Source of the DNA: Populus alba
Taxonomy: Eukaryota; Streptophyta; Magnoliopsida; Malpighiales; Salicaceae
Direction of reading: 5' to 3'
Length of the DNA: 64,000 nucleotides
NCBI RefSeq assembly: GCF_005239225.2
Contig: NC_133297.1
Location: forward strand, 21,427,882-21,491,881
Below are positions 44,475 to 57,218 of the stretch, one piece after another. Positions within the stretch are counted from its first letter, which is position 1; each line of letters opens with the position of its first letter. The notes under the pieces are model-generated. The model saw only the letters and a list, made by a program, of their open reading frames with translations, searched no databases and was not told the DNA's origin. The position numbers were made by a program, and so were the translations under genes.

Positions 44475-45480
44475 AAAATTAAAAAATCCAAAATTTTCCA
44501 AAAGTCCTTTAAAAATATTTTGTGATTTTCTCGCGTGTTTTTCTACCAATTTTATATAATATCAAGTTGTATAATTATACTATAAGATACATATCCGGTA
44601 TTAAAATACCTGGTTTTCTCCGAAACTTTTCTTAAAAAAATTTAAAAAACATTTTAAATTAATTTCCTTTTAAAAAAATATTTTGTTTCGTGCATATAAA
44701 CAAATCCTAAAAGGTCCAAGCATATTTTTATAAAAAACAAAAAAAAAATATTACTCATGTTTTAAAATGCAATAATGGATATCGTAACTTGTTTATGATT
44801 ATCTATTAGGGTTTGACTAAAATATCAAAAACCTTTTACCAATAAATTTGTTCACTTTATATTTAAAGAGTTAGGATTTAGTTATAGACTTTAATATCTA
44901 GGGGTATAAAATTAAATGATAAAATATACTATCAGGTATTAAGGATACAAAGTGTAAGATAAATGCGATGCTAAAATTTAACCCTAAGAATGGTTAACAT
45001 TTAACATGATAAAGTAAAAACTTTTTCATGAAAAGATATCTACCTTGAACCTTATACGAGACCAATAAATAGAAACTTGACCTAGAAAAACAATCAAACA
45101 ACAATGTCGCTTACATCAGGTAAGGTGCACTGGAGTTAATGCATCTTCCCCTTATACAACCAGTTCCTTACCTAGACTTTCATAGACTATATGTTTCTTA
45201 GTAACCTTAATACTAAGTGGCGACTCTTGAATCTTATAATCATAATTTTATGATGATAACTAAAACTCCTTTTCACACATATTCTTAGGAGACAGACTCG
45301 TCGTCGCTCGGCACTGCGCGCACCTTGTGACAGGATGATGATTCCACTGGAAAACACCTTGTCTGGTTGGACTAAGCTTTGCTTGTTTAATTGTTTGCCT
45401 GTTTATTTTGGTTTGTTTATTTTTAGCTCGTAGTTTTATTGCTTTAACATGCATTTTTAGCTCAGGTACGGATTAATGCC
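42640..45480. repeat. Left arm of a large imperfect inverted repeat
   Basis: Non-coding. Pairs in reverse complement with about 47320-49400. Corresponding landmarks: 'gagcgtgtttttaagctctcacc' (42725) with 'gagagcttaaagacacactt' (49337); the 'gggtgaaattgaagaaaatt' region (43345) with 'cttcaattttacccctgatt' (48630); an (ATT)n tract (44446) with the one at 47818; and the 'cttgtctggttggactaagc' region (45358) with 'gcttagaccagctagacaag' (47465). It is probably a long LTR. Confidence 0.7.
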
Positions 45481-47319
45481 TTCATATATTTTAATTTTGT
45501 AAATAAATCCAATTTTAGATTAGATAGGGAGTAGCGGTCTTCTTAATGACTTACATTTGAGGTTGGCCTAACCACACGGGCTTGGCCTATTGGGCTTAAG
45601 GCCAAGCCCACTGGTATGAGTTGGGCTCAGGCCCAACCTCACTAGTTTTGTTAGCTCAGCAGGTAGCCTAACAAACCCATTTTTTAATGTGGATTGGACC
45701 CAACCTGCCTATACTGGTTAGGTTAATCCAACTCAAACAACTTGGTCATCATCCCAACCTAGTGTTCAAGTTATGCAAAACAAAAGAGAAGGAAACTTGC
45801 AAACGTGAATTGTAATTCACGTTCTGCAAGCCTTTAGAGGGGGAATAGCTAAATGAAAAGGGGGAGAAAAGGAAGTTTACCTAAACAAATAGAAGTGTTG
45901 CTGGTAAAGGAGACTGAAGTTGGGGGAGCTGTCAGGTGGTGCTGCCATCCATGGTTGCGTGATACTGTTGTGAGGAGAGAAGGTTGCTGCTAGAAATACA
46001 ACTTGTTGTGATGTTGGTTGGGTGGCTGCTAGTTCACCTGGAGGGACTGTTGTTGGAAGATTGAAGCTTGCGAGTTGTAGTCATGTGGAAGAAAAGAGGT
46101 TGTATTTTGGTTGGTCTCGGGTTTGGGTCTTTTGGTGGTCTGGAAACAGGGAAAAGAAAGTGTTGATGGAGGTGGTGATTACAAATGTTGAAGGGCTCAT
46201 AGGAGGTGAAAAGATGTGAGCTTTTCTGGGTTTGGTCTCTTGACAATAAGAAAAATAAAGGGGTTATCATGGTGGGTCTTTGGCTCGGTGGTTGTGGGTT
46301 ACTGTGATGGTGTTATTGGTTTTCTAAGCAAGAGAAAGTTGATGCCATAGAAAATCCCCCTTGGTTTTTTCTTCTCCTCTTTTTTATAGTGGTATTGGAA
46401 GATCCACAATTCCCTTTTCAACTGTTATTCTGTCCCCATTGCATCCCCTCCATTAATGTTTCCACAGTACAAGAATAACTAGCATAAAAAACGGTTTGGG
46501 TGTGCGTTTTTGGCTCCATGTAGCAGCATGTTTAGTGATGTAAAATAGCTGCTATTTTTCATGGGCAGGAGTACAAGTGACAGGGTGTGATGAGAGGTAT
46601 TTTTTATCCTGTGTAAAGGAGTGAGGAAGGAGTTTTAAATCCTACAAAATGTTGAAATATCAACGCCATTTTTTGCCTCCTATAACGACGTTGTTTCTCC
46701 TCTCTTTTTTTATTAACAAAAAAGCATTGTTTTATCCAAAATGCATCATTTATTTGAATGGAACAACGGTATTATTAGCGCGTTAAGTTTGAATTAGTTT
46801 TAAATCTTATTTTTTTTTAAAAAAAATTAGTCTTTAATCTCTCAATTAGGTTCTTAATTGTATTTTAATTTTAATAATCAATTCAATTTCATTCTTATAA
46901 AATTTTAAAAATATCATATGATTTCATCGTGTTTTTTCATTTTAGTTATTGGTCTAGAATAATTTCAATTTTATCTTTAATTGATTTTAAAACTTTTGAT
47001 TTCCTCAATTTCACCCCTATTTTTGATCGATTTTGTTCCCTAAATTCACGTGCTTTTTTCAGAAAGGTTTTTGGTTGTGAATTTATTTAATTTGACCCTA
47101 AAAGCTTTCTATCTAGTCTTAAAAAAGGTTTATTAACTACCCAATGACCACTTTATGTAAAGGCAATATAGAAGTTTACAAAGAATGGTTGGGGCACAAT
47201 GTGATCGTCGTTACTGAATAAACATTTAGTTTATAGTTGGATGTTTCACAAATCTTAACCCTGACTAAATGTAATGAGGCAAAACGCTACTTTCCACCTA
47301 ACCTAGAATTGGGTTTATT
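45481..47319. other. Spacer between inverted-repeat arms
   Basis: Holds an Asn/Pro-word-rich stretch ('ggcttggcc..gggcccaac' motifs, 45560-45720) like those at 44280-44420 and 47860-47960, a T-rich leader-like part near 46340, and at 46780-47110 another minus-like piece similar to 48480-48900. Short open frames near 46020-46270 on both strands show no family resemblance and I do not call them. Confidence 0.5.
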
Positions 47320-49400
47320 CATGAAATTAAAATGCATGAGGGCATTAATCCATATCTGATGTACTTATGCATGAACAAGAAGTAAACATGCAAGCTAAAG
47401 TAATAAAAAAATATGAGCTAAAATTAAATAAACAAACAAATAAGCAAACAATCAAACAAATAAAGCTTAGACCAGCTAGACAAGGTGTTCCCCAATAAAG
47501 CTGTCATCCTATCATCGAGGCAACATTGGGGCTGGCGCTTTAAGAGAGCCTCCTAAGAGGTGGTGTTGGGAAGGAAAGGATTCTGGGCATATGCATGAAA
47601 ATAATTTTTTTGTTTTTGTTTTTTGAAAGGGGAAATTTTTTTTTAAGAAATATTTCAAAAACAAATAAGGTATTTTAATACTAAATTTGTATCTTATAGT
47701 GTGAAAATACAACCCAATATTATGCAAAATTGGTAGAAACATATGCAAGAAAAATTAGAAATATTTTGAAATGACCCTTGAAAATTTTTAATTTTTTATA
47801 TAATATTATAATATATATTATTATTATATTATTATATTATATTATTATTAAATATGTTAGGCTGGGCCGGCCCAACTATATAGTTTGAGCCCAGCCTGGG
47901 TGGGCTAAATTGGCCTAAAAATGGGGTGGGCCAATGTTGAGTTGGAAGTGGCTGAAGAGACAACAAAAAAAAAAAACAGAGAGAGAAGGGAGAAGGGATG
48001 TTGGTGGAAACAAAATCGAGAAGGGGGTGACACTAATGTTTTGCCGCTTTTGGACTTGATTTTCTCCTCCTTTGAGTCATGAAATCCACAGCTATTTACA
48101 GGGGGTGTAAGACGAATGTTTCATCTCTACTAGTGCCAAATCTAGCCCCTTGATTTGAATAAGAAGGATCTTAACCATGGTTCAAAGTAGCTATCATAGG
48201 CTATCAAATTTGTTGCAGGAAAATGGCTAGTTGGGTTGGCCACTTTAGGGCAATGCCATAAGTGTTGCGGTGTGAATCAGCTAGAAAAGATCACACTAGT
48301 GTGTAGTCAGATGTTAGGTGATCTTTTGCGTTTGTCCAATTTAATAAAGAGATGAAGCATAAAACGCCTCAAGAATTAGCCACTCAAATAGCTTCTTTAG
48401 AGAAAAAGATGAACAATCACCCAAAACACAGCGCTGTTTTGGCAAAGTGCATTTTAGTCCTTCGATTTATGATTTCTCTCAATTACACCTCTATTGGCTT
48501 TAAACTTTCAATTTTGTTCAATTTTTCCCTTGACAAACTTTTATTTCAACCCCGGATTTTAGCGCTCTTTGCATTTTGCCCTTGACGAACTTCAATTGAG
48601 CTCCTAAATGGCTATTAAACTTTCAAATTTCTTCAATTTTACCCCTGATTTCAACCAATTACATCCCCAAAGTTTGAAACCTTTTCCAAAATGGTCATTG
48701 GCTACGAATGTCTTCAATCAGCTTTTTATTGACCCCAAAACTTTGATTTTCTTGCAATTTTGCCCATAATTTCAATCAATTAAATTTGATCTCTTAAAAT
48801 TTTAATCTACTCAATTAAGTCTAAATTGGGCTCGCAAACTTAATTTTTCACAAATTAAGCCCCTATTAAAATTAAATTGACCCATTTAAAGTATAATTAA
48901 GTCCTTGCACCTAATCAAGTCCTTTAATTGGACCTAAATTAATTCCTAAACATAATTAACTTTAATTTGGCCCATGATTAAATCAAAATAACCTATTAAA
49001 AATCTAAATATGTCTTTAGGCTTAATTTTTATGCAGATTCATCCAATAATCATGTATCTTGACCTTGAAACTACATTGTCTCTCAAGTTTTGGGTAAAAT
49101 AGGATACAATTAGGCTCCTAATTTTTTCCAAAATTGTAGCTTGATTTTTCTGTACATTTGGAATATTCCTCAACCTACTTTTGCCAAAATACTGGTCTTC
49201 TTGCTATTTTTTGAGTTTTGATTTTTATTTTGAAAGAAAGAAAAAAGGTGAATTTGAGGAATAACCCAAAAATAGCTTATGACAGTGCACTAAAAAAAGA
49301 AGAAGATAGGGCTTAAAGGCGCACTAATTAGGAGATGAGAGCTTAAAGACACACTTAAAAGAAAAGAGACAGGCCTCAAAGGTACACTCAAAATGATATG
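47320..49400. repeat. Right arm of the large imperfect inverted repeat
   Basis: Reverse-complement partner of about 42640-45480 with indels. Non-coding. Contains imperfect ATT repeats at about 47800-47850 and, at 49280-49400, several degraded copies of 'gggcttaaaggcgcact'. Confidence 0.7.
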
Positions 49401-50544
49401 CTTCAGAAGAAAATTAATGTCAAAAGCACTTTCTAAAAGAGTTAAGAATGGAAACTTCCTAATGATAAGGTTGAATCCTTGGTATTTCCTGATTACAGGG
49501 TTGACATATATCCTTCTTGATGGTAACAGTAGACTTTGCAAGATTGATGATGGTTTATAGGATATTGGATTTTTCAGAGGGTGCCTTACTTTCCTTTGTG
49601 AAAACCTTACTGGGTTTTTAATTAATGAGAGCTTTGTTAGGCTCAAAACCTTATTGGGTTCTCCTTTTTTTAGGGAAAATACGAGTCTACCAAGGATTTT
49701 TTTTCCTTGGACTTCCTACAAGAGTCAAAATGCAATGCTTTATGGTTAATGCATGTATTTTACATGAAAAATATAGGTCCTTTTTCTTTATAGACTTTGC
49801 CTCTTAATGCTTTAATTCCTAAGATTTCATTTTAATTCTCGAGAATTCATGCTTCACTTTTACCTACTCGAGCCACAATTCATAGACTTAACCTCTGGGA
49901 ATATATGCTTGTTTGGCCAACTTAGATGATCTTTACATACCTATTATCTAGGAACCCTTATCTCAAATATTACGACTTGTTTCATGATGGCCTTCTAAAT
50001 TCATTGGAGGATTTCAACTACTTGCTTCCCATTCTATGTTTTCTAAAAAAAAGGAATTATAAAGCTAGCCCTATTATGTTTCTTGAATTCCTCTCAATCT
50101 GATCATGCCTTCAAGTATTTGATCTTGTTTTGTTTGCTTGGGTTTTCTTAAGGATGATGTCATGGGGAAGAGTGTTTGGTTCCATACAAAAGGTTGCTTT
50201 CATAGGAACCATTTTGGAATTTCAAAGCCATTTTCAAACACAAAATCATTTTGATGCCATCATACAACAATTTTGCTTATAAAAAAATTTAAGTGATTCC
50301 CGTGGATTGGGATTCATGAAAGTTGAATTTTGTTTTTTTATTTTTCTATTGGTGAGAATGTAAAGTGACCTTTTGTTTTCATGGTTTATTAGTCTGAGCA
50401 ATCGAGTTTCAACTTGAGAGTTTTAAAAGAAGGAAAAATCTTTAAAGTTTTTGTATTGCTTGTATGAATAATAAAGCATAACTGAAGTTTCTTGAAATGC
50501 TCGTTTTGTGTAAACACCCAAAAAAAAAGAAGCAAAGTTAGAAA
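49401..50544. other. Spacer with no recognised gene
   Basis: Unremarkable AT-rich sequence; short frames only. It may belong to the same LTR family as its neighbours. Confidence 0.4.
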
Positions 50545-50965
50545 CAACTCCATCGTCCCTATTGATTTTTGAATTGGTAGCAACACAGTTTTCATTGATG
50601 ATTTCTGAGTTGGCAGCGACTCAGTTTTTGTTGACAATTTATTTGTCAACAGGGGTTGTGTGCACTAACAAATCCATGCGTGAGCTGTGGAAGTAATTTT
50701 GTTGATGATTTCTGAGTCGGCAGTGACTCATTTTCATTGACAATTTCTAAGTCAATGGTGGTTATGTGCGCTGACAAATCCATATGTTAGCTATGAAAAT
50801 ATTTTTTATTAATGATTTCTAACTCAATAGGGGCTATATGCACTGACGAATCCACGCTTCAGCTGTGGAAGCAGCGTTGTTGATAATTTCTGAGTTGAAG
50901 CGACTCAGTTTTGATTAACGATTTCTGAGTCAACGGTGGTTGTTTGCGCTGATGAATCCATGTGT
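50545..50965. repeat. Degenerate tandem array with 'gatttctgagt..gcgactcag' motif
   Basis: Roughly 125-bp units, about 3.5 copies. Each contains 'gatttctgagt(c/t)..cagcgactcag', 'gacaatttctgagtcaa', 'ggttgtgtgcgctgac' and 'aatccatgcgtgagctgtgg'. Related copies recur at 52395-52850. Confidence 0.75.
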
Positions 50966-52394
50966 TTTGTAAAACTTGACAAAAAATATTAGTCTTTGGC
51001 CGCCTAATATTAGGAAAAATTGAACGATATAAATTGGCTAGTTAGAGAAAATCCTGGAGGAAGAGGGCCAACCTATCTTAGGGAAGAATTGGAATAGAAA
51101 CCAGCCTAAGATAACCTAAAAAAGGGATAAAAATAGCCTTGTCCAGCACCTAAACACGCCACCTTATTTAAGAGAGGGTATAAATGCAAGAGAGAGAGAG
51201 AAGGAAAATTACCCTTCGTCTTCCTAGAGATCGACTGTAGTAGCTGCATGATCTTACCCCCTTTTTTTTTCTCTATAAAAAATTGAACCAAATCCAATTG
51301 CATGTTCCCTTCATTGATTGTATGAGTAAAAGAAGAGCTAGAGAGTGAGGTTAATGACTGAAACCATGGAAGGAGAGGGAGTGTAATAGGCTAGCTGGAC
51401 AATAGAAGAAAGGAAAAAGAAAATCAAACAAAAGCAGAAGAAGATACCACCAAACCCTACACTAGGAGCTTGTTAAAAACATGATGTGAGATTAATTTCA
51501 TCTCTTGGATGAGGATTTCCTCATGGTTTGGACAAGAACAAGAGAGGAAATCTAAAGTGGGAGAGAAGTGCTCTTGCACCTTAGCTCAAAAACTTTTAAC
51601 CAAGGAAAAACAAAAAGGAGACCTAAATAGAACCTTAAGGAAGAAAAGACCCATGTGCAGACCATTCTTCAAAAGAACATGAATGAAATTGAATGTATAA
51701 AAATAGGGGAAGGGTTGGCCAAGTTAAAAGGATGATTAAATTGTGTGTGTGAAGTAATGCATGAATGATGATCTTGTTAGACTTATAGGGACATGATTGA
51801 ACCAAAAACAAAATATATTTGTGTTAATGATGTAATTTCTATATATTTGTTTGATGAAGTTATATGGAAATGTGTTGAAATGATGTTAAGTGCAAATTTG
51901 TGTTGTTAGTAAACCTTGAAAAGCATGTTGCAGCTAAAATATGAATTACACTAGATAACACTTTAGTTTTGTTGATATGATGAATGGACATGTGTGGTTA
52001 TGAATCAAGAGGATATATATGTGTTTATGAATTTTGATTGTGAGTATGCTCGTGGTAAAATATGATGAATTGCATGTATAAATTAGAGAGTATAAGCAGT
52101 AATGTTTCAGCTAAGGAGGATGAAATAAACCATGAAGAACTATGCATGATAAACACACTTAGAATGACTATAGAAATACATGATTGTAACAATGTTAGGT
52201 GCTGGTTTTGGAAGTGATGACTTAGGAGAAACCTTGGTAAATATACATATAAAGATGTTGTTTTGTGTTGCGTAATAATGTATGATGATTGGAGTGTGGT
52301 TGGTGACGATTATGTTCAACTATGTTGGAATTGTAAGGGAAAACATGTAGCGTAAACCTTACATGTAACCTAGGGAGAAGGCAAAACCAAAAAT
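50966..52394. other. Spacer, LTR-like, no gene
   Basis: Contains a (GA)n tract near 51190 and a 'taggctagctgg' purine-rich stretch. It has the AT-rich, T/G-biased texture of the adjoining LTR but no open frame worth calling. Confidence 0.4.
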
Positions 52395-52850
52395 GACTCA
52401 TCTTGTCATTGATGATTTATGAATTGGCAACGACTTAGTTTGTGTTGATGATTTTTGGGTCTGCAACGACTCAGTTTTCGTCAACAATTTCTGAGTTGGC
52501 AGTGGGATGTGTATGTTGATGAATTCAAGGTCAACTGTAGAACTAAATTGCACTGATGATTTCTAAGTTGACAGCTACTTAGTTTTCATCAATGATTTCG
52601 ATATTAGTAGTATGATGTGTGTGTTGACAAATTCAGCGTCAACAACAAAACTAGATAACGTTGACGATTCCTAGGTCAATAACAACTCAATTTTCGTTAA
52701 TGATTTTCAAGCCCAACAGTAGACTAAGTGCGCTGACGATTTCATGTGTTAACCGTAGGGCTAAATTTTACTGCCAAATTATGTGTCATCAGCGAATCAA
52801 GTTTTGCTATCGAATTTTGTGTCGCTAGCGAACAAGTTTTCACTGATGAA
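52395..52850. repeat. Second array of the 'ctgagt..cgactcag' motif
   Basis: Seven to eight degraded copies of 'gatgatttctgagttggcaacgactcag' (in part) with 'gtgtgttgacgaattca' and 'gtcaactgtagaactaa' linkers, about 60 and 125 bp apart. It is the same family as 50545-50965, 1.45 kb away. Confidence 0.7.
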
Positions 52851-53109
52851 TTTTTTGTGACAGACCTCCATGCTAGAATTGACTTTAATGCTTCAAATGA
52901 TTTCATTGTATGATTGTGTAATATGTGGAACACTTGAATGTGAACATTTGTATTCTTGAAACATGTATGGTGACGAGTTATATGAGTACCAAATGCAAAT
53001 GTGCTAATTTGTTACCATTGATATGTTAGGTGGTGCGATCGGGATCGAACCTTCCACTGGATAAGGAAACCCCACGGGAGAAACATGTAAGTGACTTCCA
53101 CTCCCTTTT

Positions 53110-53940
53110 ACCATGATGTTAGTTTCTAAAATGAATTCATTATGAAAGACTAAATATTGTGCTATGATGAATACTAAATTGTTATGAAATGTTTGAATAA
53201 GTATTATGAAGAATCTACAATTGTAATATAGTGAATGATAAATGGTTATGAAGTGCTTGTATGAGTATTATGAAGGACTTATTATTGTGCTATAATGAAC
53301 GCTAAGCTATTATGGAATGTTTGTATGAGTATTATGAATAATCTATTATTGTATTATACTGAATGCTAAACTGTTGCAGAATGTCAGTTGAGTATTATGA
53401 AAGATATATTGTTGTGATATAATGAATGAAAAACTATTACGAAATGGTTGTAAGAGTAATAAAAAGGATCTATTATGGTGTTTTATGAATGGTAAACTGT
53501 TGCATAATGTTTGTTGAGTATTACGAAGGATCTATTATTGTATTATACTGAATGTTAAATTGTTATGGAATGTTTGTTGAGTATTATGAAGGATCTATTA
53601 TTGTGATATACCGAATGATAAATTGTTACGAAATGGTTGTAAGAGTAATTCAAAGGATCTATTGTAGTATTATATGAATGCTAAACTATTACGGAATGTT
53701 TGTTAAGTATTACAAAGGACCTATCGTTGTGTTATACTAAATGATAAATTGTTATGAAATGGTTGTATAAGTAATTCAAAGAATCTATTGTGGTGTTGTA
53801 TGAATGTTAAACTGTTACAGAATGATTGAATGAGTATTACGAAGGATCTACTATTATGATGTAGTGAATTTTAAACTACTATGGATTGTTTGAATGAGCA
53901 TTACGAAGAATATATTATTATGTTTTAGTAATTACATAAA
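53110..53940 (+). repeat. Tandem array of about 63 bp, 13 copies
   Basis: Units share 'gagtattatgaaggatcta' with 'ttgtgatata.tgaatg.taaactgttatg' and an 'aatgtttg' junction. Successive 'gagt' positions (53263, 53327, 53390, 53454) give 63-64-bp spacing. Its reverse complement recurs at about 58526-58860. Confidence 0.9.
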
Positions 53941-53970
53941 TCGTCTATGAAACATTTGACTAAATTGGTG

Positions 53971-54345
53971 ATTAGCTTCAACTAATGGCATCTGAGATAG
54001 ATGGTTGGGTTGTGATTAATGATTAGCTTCGGCAAATGGCATCCTAGAGGGATGGCCAGGTTGTGTTCGATGATTAGTCTTAGCTAATGGCATCTGAGAT
54101 GGATGGTCAGGTTATAATTGATGATTAGCTTTGGTTAATAGCATCCAAGATGGATGGTCAAACTATGATTAATGATTAGTTTTGACTAGTGGTATCCTAT
54201 AAGGAAGACCAAATTGCGTTTGACGACTAACTTCGGCTAAGAGCATCTTGGAGTGATGACCAAGTTGAGTTTGGGGGCTAGTCTTAGTTAACGACATCCG
54301 AGATAGATGATCAGGTTTGAGTATTGTAATTAGCCTCGGTAATAG
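53971..54345 (+). repeat. Tandem array of exactly 51 bp, about 8 copies
   Basis: 'attagct' boxes occur at 53971, 54022, 54073, 54124 and 54175, with decayed ones continuing at the same step to 54329. Each unit reads 'attagcttcggctaatggcat' (20 of these bases conserved) followed by 'c..agatggatggtcaggttgtg'. The array recurs in reverse at 58060-58525. Confidence 0.9.
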
Positions 54346-54967
54346 ATAAAATAATAAGGGTAGTATTATGAAATATGAGAAAAATGAAAGAATTGTATTT
54401 TTTTAGGCCATGAATTAAAAGCAAACATTAATATTGCTTTCATTATCTATTATTATGTTTTAATTTGCTTATAATGCTTGAAATTATCTTGTGCTGTAAC
54501 AGGGACGTCTCGCCAATAAAGTGCATAAAAAAATTCATTCCACGGTCCACATATTTGGAAAAGAACTATATATTCGCATGATATGGGTGTTATGTATTTT
54601 GTAAGAACGAATGTACTAGTTAAATAGTTGTCATTCAGCACTTTTAAAATTAATTGTATCGATAATTCTAATGGAACACATGTGAATGTACAAACATGTA
54701 AACATGATGTTGTGAATGTATGTTTATGGTTTTATCTTTGTATGAGAATGTTGTATTGTAAAATCACATGAGTATTGCACTACACTAAAAGATGAATTAT
54801 GTTATGATAAATCACATTATGGGATTGACATTACTTATATATTGTGTCATGCTAATGAATGGAATGCATTTATAAATTTACAGAATGATATTGTGGAAAA
54901 CATCAAAAACCTGGCGACTTAAAAAAATCACCATTGATTTTGGCTTTGTAAAAGCCGAGTTGTAACA

Positions 54968-57218
54968 TTTTGCTTGGGAAAGCATTGTGTACCAATCTAG
55001 ATTGTTTGGCTTTGATTAAAAAGGGCTTTATTAGGCACATAATTTGGACTTTGGCTTTTGGCTATATAAAAAAAAGATATTTATAGGCTTAAGAGGTGTT
55101 CAAGGGGTATCAAGATGAAGGATCACTGCATCTTGTTCCTCAAACCTTCTTTTTGGTCAAAGGATTCCTAGACCTTAAGGTTGTCTTTGCAAAACGGCCT
55201 ATTGTATCCTCGGTGTCAAGCTTGGACTTCTTGTTTTTGTCTTCTTCTTTTATTTTGGAGTGTCATCATCCTATCCGCTATTTTGAATGGTATGCTCAAA
55301 CCTTTTGACTTTGAATTTCTTCATGCCCCTAACTTTGTTTGAGAACTTTTGATCATCGAAGATTATCTTGTATATCTTTGTGATTGAATTGTTTTTCTAG
55401 TCCTCGTACTTGTTCCTAGTGTGGGGTGTGATCCTAGTTAAGATTAATTTTTATGAAAAATTTACTAAGCTTAAATGGGGATTGCAAATGATATTTTGAG
55501 TATTGTGAAAGGATTATCAAATATAATCTTTTCTTATTTCAAACACATGCATTTTAAGATCAATAAGCTTTGATTTTCTTTATTGTGGTTAATTTGGACA
55601 TGCAAAATGTTTTTTCATTATGATTATGAATCATTATTCATTCAATTAAAACTTACCTTTAAAATTATTTTATTGTTTTTGATTTATTTTTTCAGTTTTT
55701 AAATGATTAGTCACCACAAATTTAAATTATATTCTATTAACTTAAAGCTCTAATTAAATTCTAAAGTTTAATCAAAACTTGGAATTCTTAAAAATATGTA
55801 AAGAAAAGAAATTATCAACTCAAAAATTTCATAACCAGTATATACAAGTTTGAATATCATAATCACGAGGACATGACACACAAATATAAAGAAAAATTCG
55901 AGGATGGTTAGTACTCACACATGCCAATAAGCGTACTTGGAGTCTACCGTTACCGGCCATAAGTCTACAGTGGTTAAGTAGAAAGATCTCGTGACCTATA
56001 ACTAGTTTCCATCATTTTAGTTTATACATATAATAGCATGAATAACACCCAAGAGATCCATAACTTGCTATGCTACAAAGAACAGAATATTGAGGAAATC
56101 TATAGCAGAGATTTCCAAATTTTGAGCCTTTGAATCCACCAAAACATTTTTTGCAGCACGCAGACGCCATGAGTCTCTTAGAAGAATCAAATGACTTTCA
56201 AGGCAAGAACAACCCAGACAAAAAATTTCTTACATACCTTTCACATAATGATTTGGTCCAACTGACCAAAAGAATAAACAAGTGATCATTTCCATCAAAA
56301 ATATATTTTCTTTAACACATCATAGAGATGTTTCACTTCATCAAATGGTAGTTGTATATTCAACGATAAATCACACTTGAGGACTCTGAGAACACAATAC
56401 CAATACAAAATGAAACGCATTTTCCTTGTGAAGTATGTTTTCACAGTTGTTGTTAAACTTATAAATCGAAAACTGGACAATTTTATCACCTAACTTTTAG
56501 CTAGAGTTAAAACTTTAAAATGATAAAATTTAAACTAAATTGCTTCATGAAAGTTGTAATTAGGGATATTAGCTTTGAAATGGAACTGAGTTTGCCTAAT
56601 TTAGAATCATAAAACACTACATATGGGTTAAAAACTTAAGAAATGTCAGGACTCGTACCTATTGGATATATTGTATATGCTACTAAAACATGTAGTTTTG
56701 GGTGTCTTAATGGTGGAACTGGGTTTTATTCTCTTCATAACTATTGTAGTTATATATCTTAGCTATCTAAATAAGTAATCCACACCCAAAACTGAGTTTT
56801 ATAGCTTTATTTATGATTAAAATATTAAACAGTGTTTTAGATTGGTTAAGTTAAATCAGTTAGGATTAGCCAACTTCTAACTTGATTTAGAATTTATTTT
56901 GATGTGAAATTTTAATTTAACAAATTATATGAATGATGTTGAGTGCATGGTTATGCATTATTTATGCGAATAAGTAAATATACTATAAGCAAATAGTATG
57001 TTAGATTTTGATGGATGATGAGAAAACTGGAAAGAATATGTTGAATGTAGCGAATATATTGTTGTTAACTAATGAATATGAGTCAAGTAAGGAACTGGCA
57101 TAAGGCTTATAGGTTGATTTAATGTGTTCCATAATAGTTTTGATTCAAGAAATATTATTGGAATTAGCTAGTGTACAAATGGAGAAGGAGCTACAAACTC
57201 ACCACGTAGGTGTTTGGT
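54968..57218. other. Spacer between two convergent LTR ends
   Basis: No PBS follows the LTR end at 54967, and none precedes the one at 57219. The spacer includes 'ggctttgattaaaaagggc' near 55010, short chance frames near 55100-55300 and 56300-56490, and AT-rich sequence. I see no gene, RNA or array. Confidence 0.5.

Larger units (their letters stand above)
52990..54967 (+). mobile_element. 3' part of a plus-strand Ty3-type LTR
   Basis: The segment holding the 63-bp and 51-bp arrays plus 'gccaataaagtgcataaaaa' ends '..aagccgagttgtaaca' at 54967. The whole is mirrored by 57219-58861. A conserved 'gtgcgatcgggatcgaacc' stretch lies near 53035. The left limit is uncertain and may reach 50.5 kb or beyond. 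Confidence 0.6.

Noticed and set aside
46022..46270. Overlapping open frames on both strands
   Set aside because: No domain resemblance; they lie in the spacer of an inverted LTR-like repeat, where such frames arise by chance.
53971..54345. Evenly spaced 51-bp repeats resembling a CRISPR array
   Set aside because: The whole unit is repeated with no unique spacers, and the genome is a plant; it is a tandem array in an LTR.
55096..55308. 70-codon frame between the convergent LTRs
   Set aside because: Short, no recognisable domain, and no promoter or splice context.
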